Of a stretch of 64,000 nucleotides of DNA, positions 63,451 through 64,000 are shown piece after piece. The notes beneath the pieces were generated by a model. That model saw only the letters and a list, made by a program, of their open reading frames with translations, ran no database searches and was not told where the DNA came from. Position 1 is the first letter of the stretch; every line of letters starts with the position of its first letter. The position numbers and the translations under genes were made by a program. Source of the stretch: Chryseobacterium rhizoplanae (GTDB lineage: Bacteria; Bacteroidota; Bacteroidia; Flavobacteriales; Weeksellaceae); NCBI RefSeq assembly GCF_900182655.1, contig NZ_FXTC01000005.1, forward strand, positions 124,001-188,000. Direction: 5' to 3'.

Positions 63451-64000
63451 ATGAAAAAAATAAAGATTTTTGGTGTAATAGCTGCAGGAATATTACTGTT
63501 CAGTGCTTGTTCGGGAAGAAAAGATGATCCGAACTTTATCCGTGTGGGAATTACCTATGGTCCGGAACAGGAAATTGCTGAGGTTGCCAAAAAAGTAGCT
63601 AAGGATAAATATAATCTGGAAGTGGAGCTTATCCCTTTTAATGATTATGTAGTTCCCAATGAAGCGCTGACAAACGGTGATATTGATGCCAATGCTTTTC
63701 AGCATCTTCCTTATCTGACAGAACAGTCTAAACAGAGAGGATACAACCTCGTGCCTGTAGGAAATACATTTGTCTATCCCATTATAGCCTATTCAAAAAA
63801 GATTAAAAATATCAGCCAGCTGCAGGAAGGCAATACTATTGTAATTCCTAATGACCCAACCAATGGAGGACGTTCTCTGCTCCTTCTGCAGAAAAGCGGT
63901 CTTCTGAAATTAAAAGAAGGGGTAGGACTTCTGCCAAAAGTGACAGATATTACTGAAAATCTGAAACAGCTGAAAATTATGGAGATTGAGGGAGCACAGA
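63451..64000 (+). CDS. metQ: methionine ABC transporter substrate-binding lipoprotein MetQ (3' end outside the window)
   Basis: 183 codons are visible before the right edge, out of about 270 expected. The N terminus has a lipoprotein signal MKKIKIFGVIAAGILLFSAC with the lipidated Cys20. The NLPA/MetQ pattern is IRVGITYGPEQEIAEVAKKV, NDYVVPNEALTNGDIDANAF, QHLPYL and VPVGNTFVYPIIAYSKK. It binds methionine at the outer face of the inner membrane and hands it to MetI. It follows metI by 141 bases, so it may have a promoter of its own or depend on readthrough. Confidence 0.93.
   Translation, partial: MKKIKIFGVIAAGILLFSACSGRKDDPNFIRVGITYGPEQEIAEVAKKVAKDKYNLEVELIPFNDYVVPNEALTNGDIDANAFQHLPYLTEQSKQRGYNLVPVGNTFVYPIIAYSKKIKNISQLQEGNTIVIPNDPTNGGRSLLLLQKSGLLKLKEGVGLLPKVTDITENLKQLKIMEIEGAQ

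Overview
The window is AT-rich chromosomal DNA from a member of the Bacteroidota, most likely a Chryseobacterium-like flavobacterium (Weeksellaceae). Supporting signs are -7 promoter boxes of the form TAnnTTTG, a T9SS type A sorting domain, SusC-like and TonB-plug modules, a fused E1 alpha/beta oxo-acid dehydrogenase, a GH109 enzyme with a Tat signal, and a short Chryseobacterium-type double-glycine peptide. I see no rRNA, tRNA, CRISPR array, transposase or phage block. The genus call is inference.

Layout. 1-2800: a GbsR/MarR-type regulator with a methyltransferase, a small membrane protein, a DCC-family protein and the 5' end of an SRPBCC protein; three copies of one operator-like sequence tie them together. 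2900-15300: an envelope locus, all on the minus strand, with ECF sigma factor, a transmembrane anti-sigma/TonB-plug/VWA fusion, a paralogous VWA lipoprotein with TSP3-like repeats, a SusC-like barrel with no visible plug, and a thioester alpha-2-macroglobulin carrying a TonB plug. This is the most unusual system in the window. 15400-26800: secreted C1 peptidase, a Cys-rich double-glycine peptide, a divergent OYE/HxlR redox pair, an AhpD-like protein, fused E1 dehydrogenase, polyprenyl synthase and secreted proteins. 27100-33500: sterol-desaturase-like hydroxylase, rlmN, queA, AIM24 and M61 peptidase. 33700-37020: a GH109, nucleotidyltransferase and sugar-kinase operon that probably salvages N-acetylhexosamine. 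37200-46700: deoxyinosine glycosylase, S9 peptidase, T9SS cargo, an AraC/membrane pair and topoisomerase III.

47200-59950: a detoxification-like region. A Crp/Fnr regulator lies upstream of a pirin, isochorismatase-like hydrolase, amidohydrolase, DoxX and alginate-export-porin series. A second cluster has two ring-cleaving VOC dioxygenases, a GNAT and an esterase, resembling the mhq quinone-resistance genes of Bacillus. Both clusters have the same palindrome at exactly the same distance from the -7 box. 60400-64000: a methionine uptake operon (EamA transporter, metN, metI, metQ, the last cut by the window end) preceded by a 32-codon Met/Cys-containing leader ORF, an intrinsic terminator and a competing antiterminator, which is a textbook attenuator layout.

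Intergenic spaces carry several dispersed repeat families: octamer GAGRGTTT tracts, three copies of an ~80-bp element, GGCTAAAGCC elements, a 167-bp element with 20-bp perfect inverted ends, and a 28-bp perfect inverted repeat with a one-base loop.
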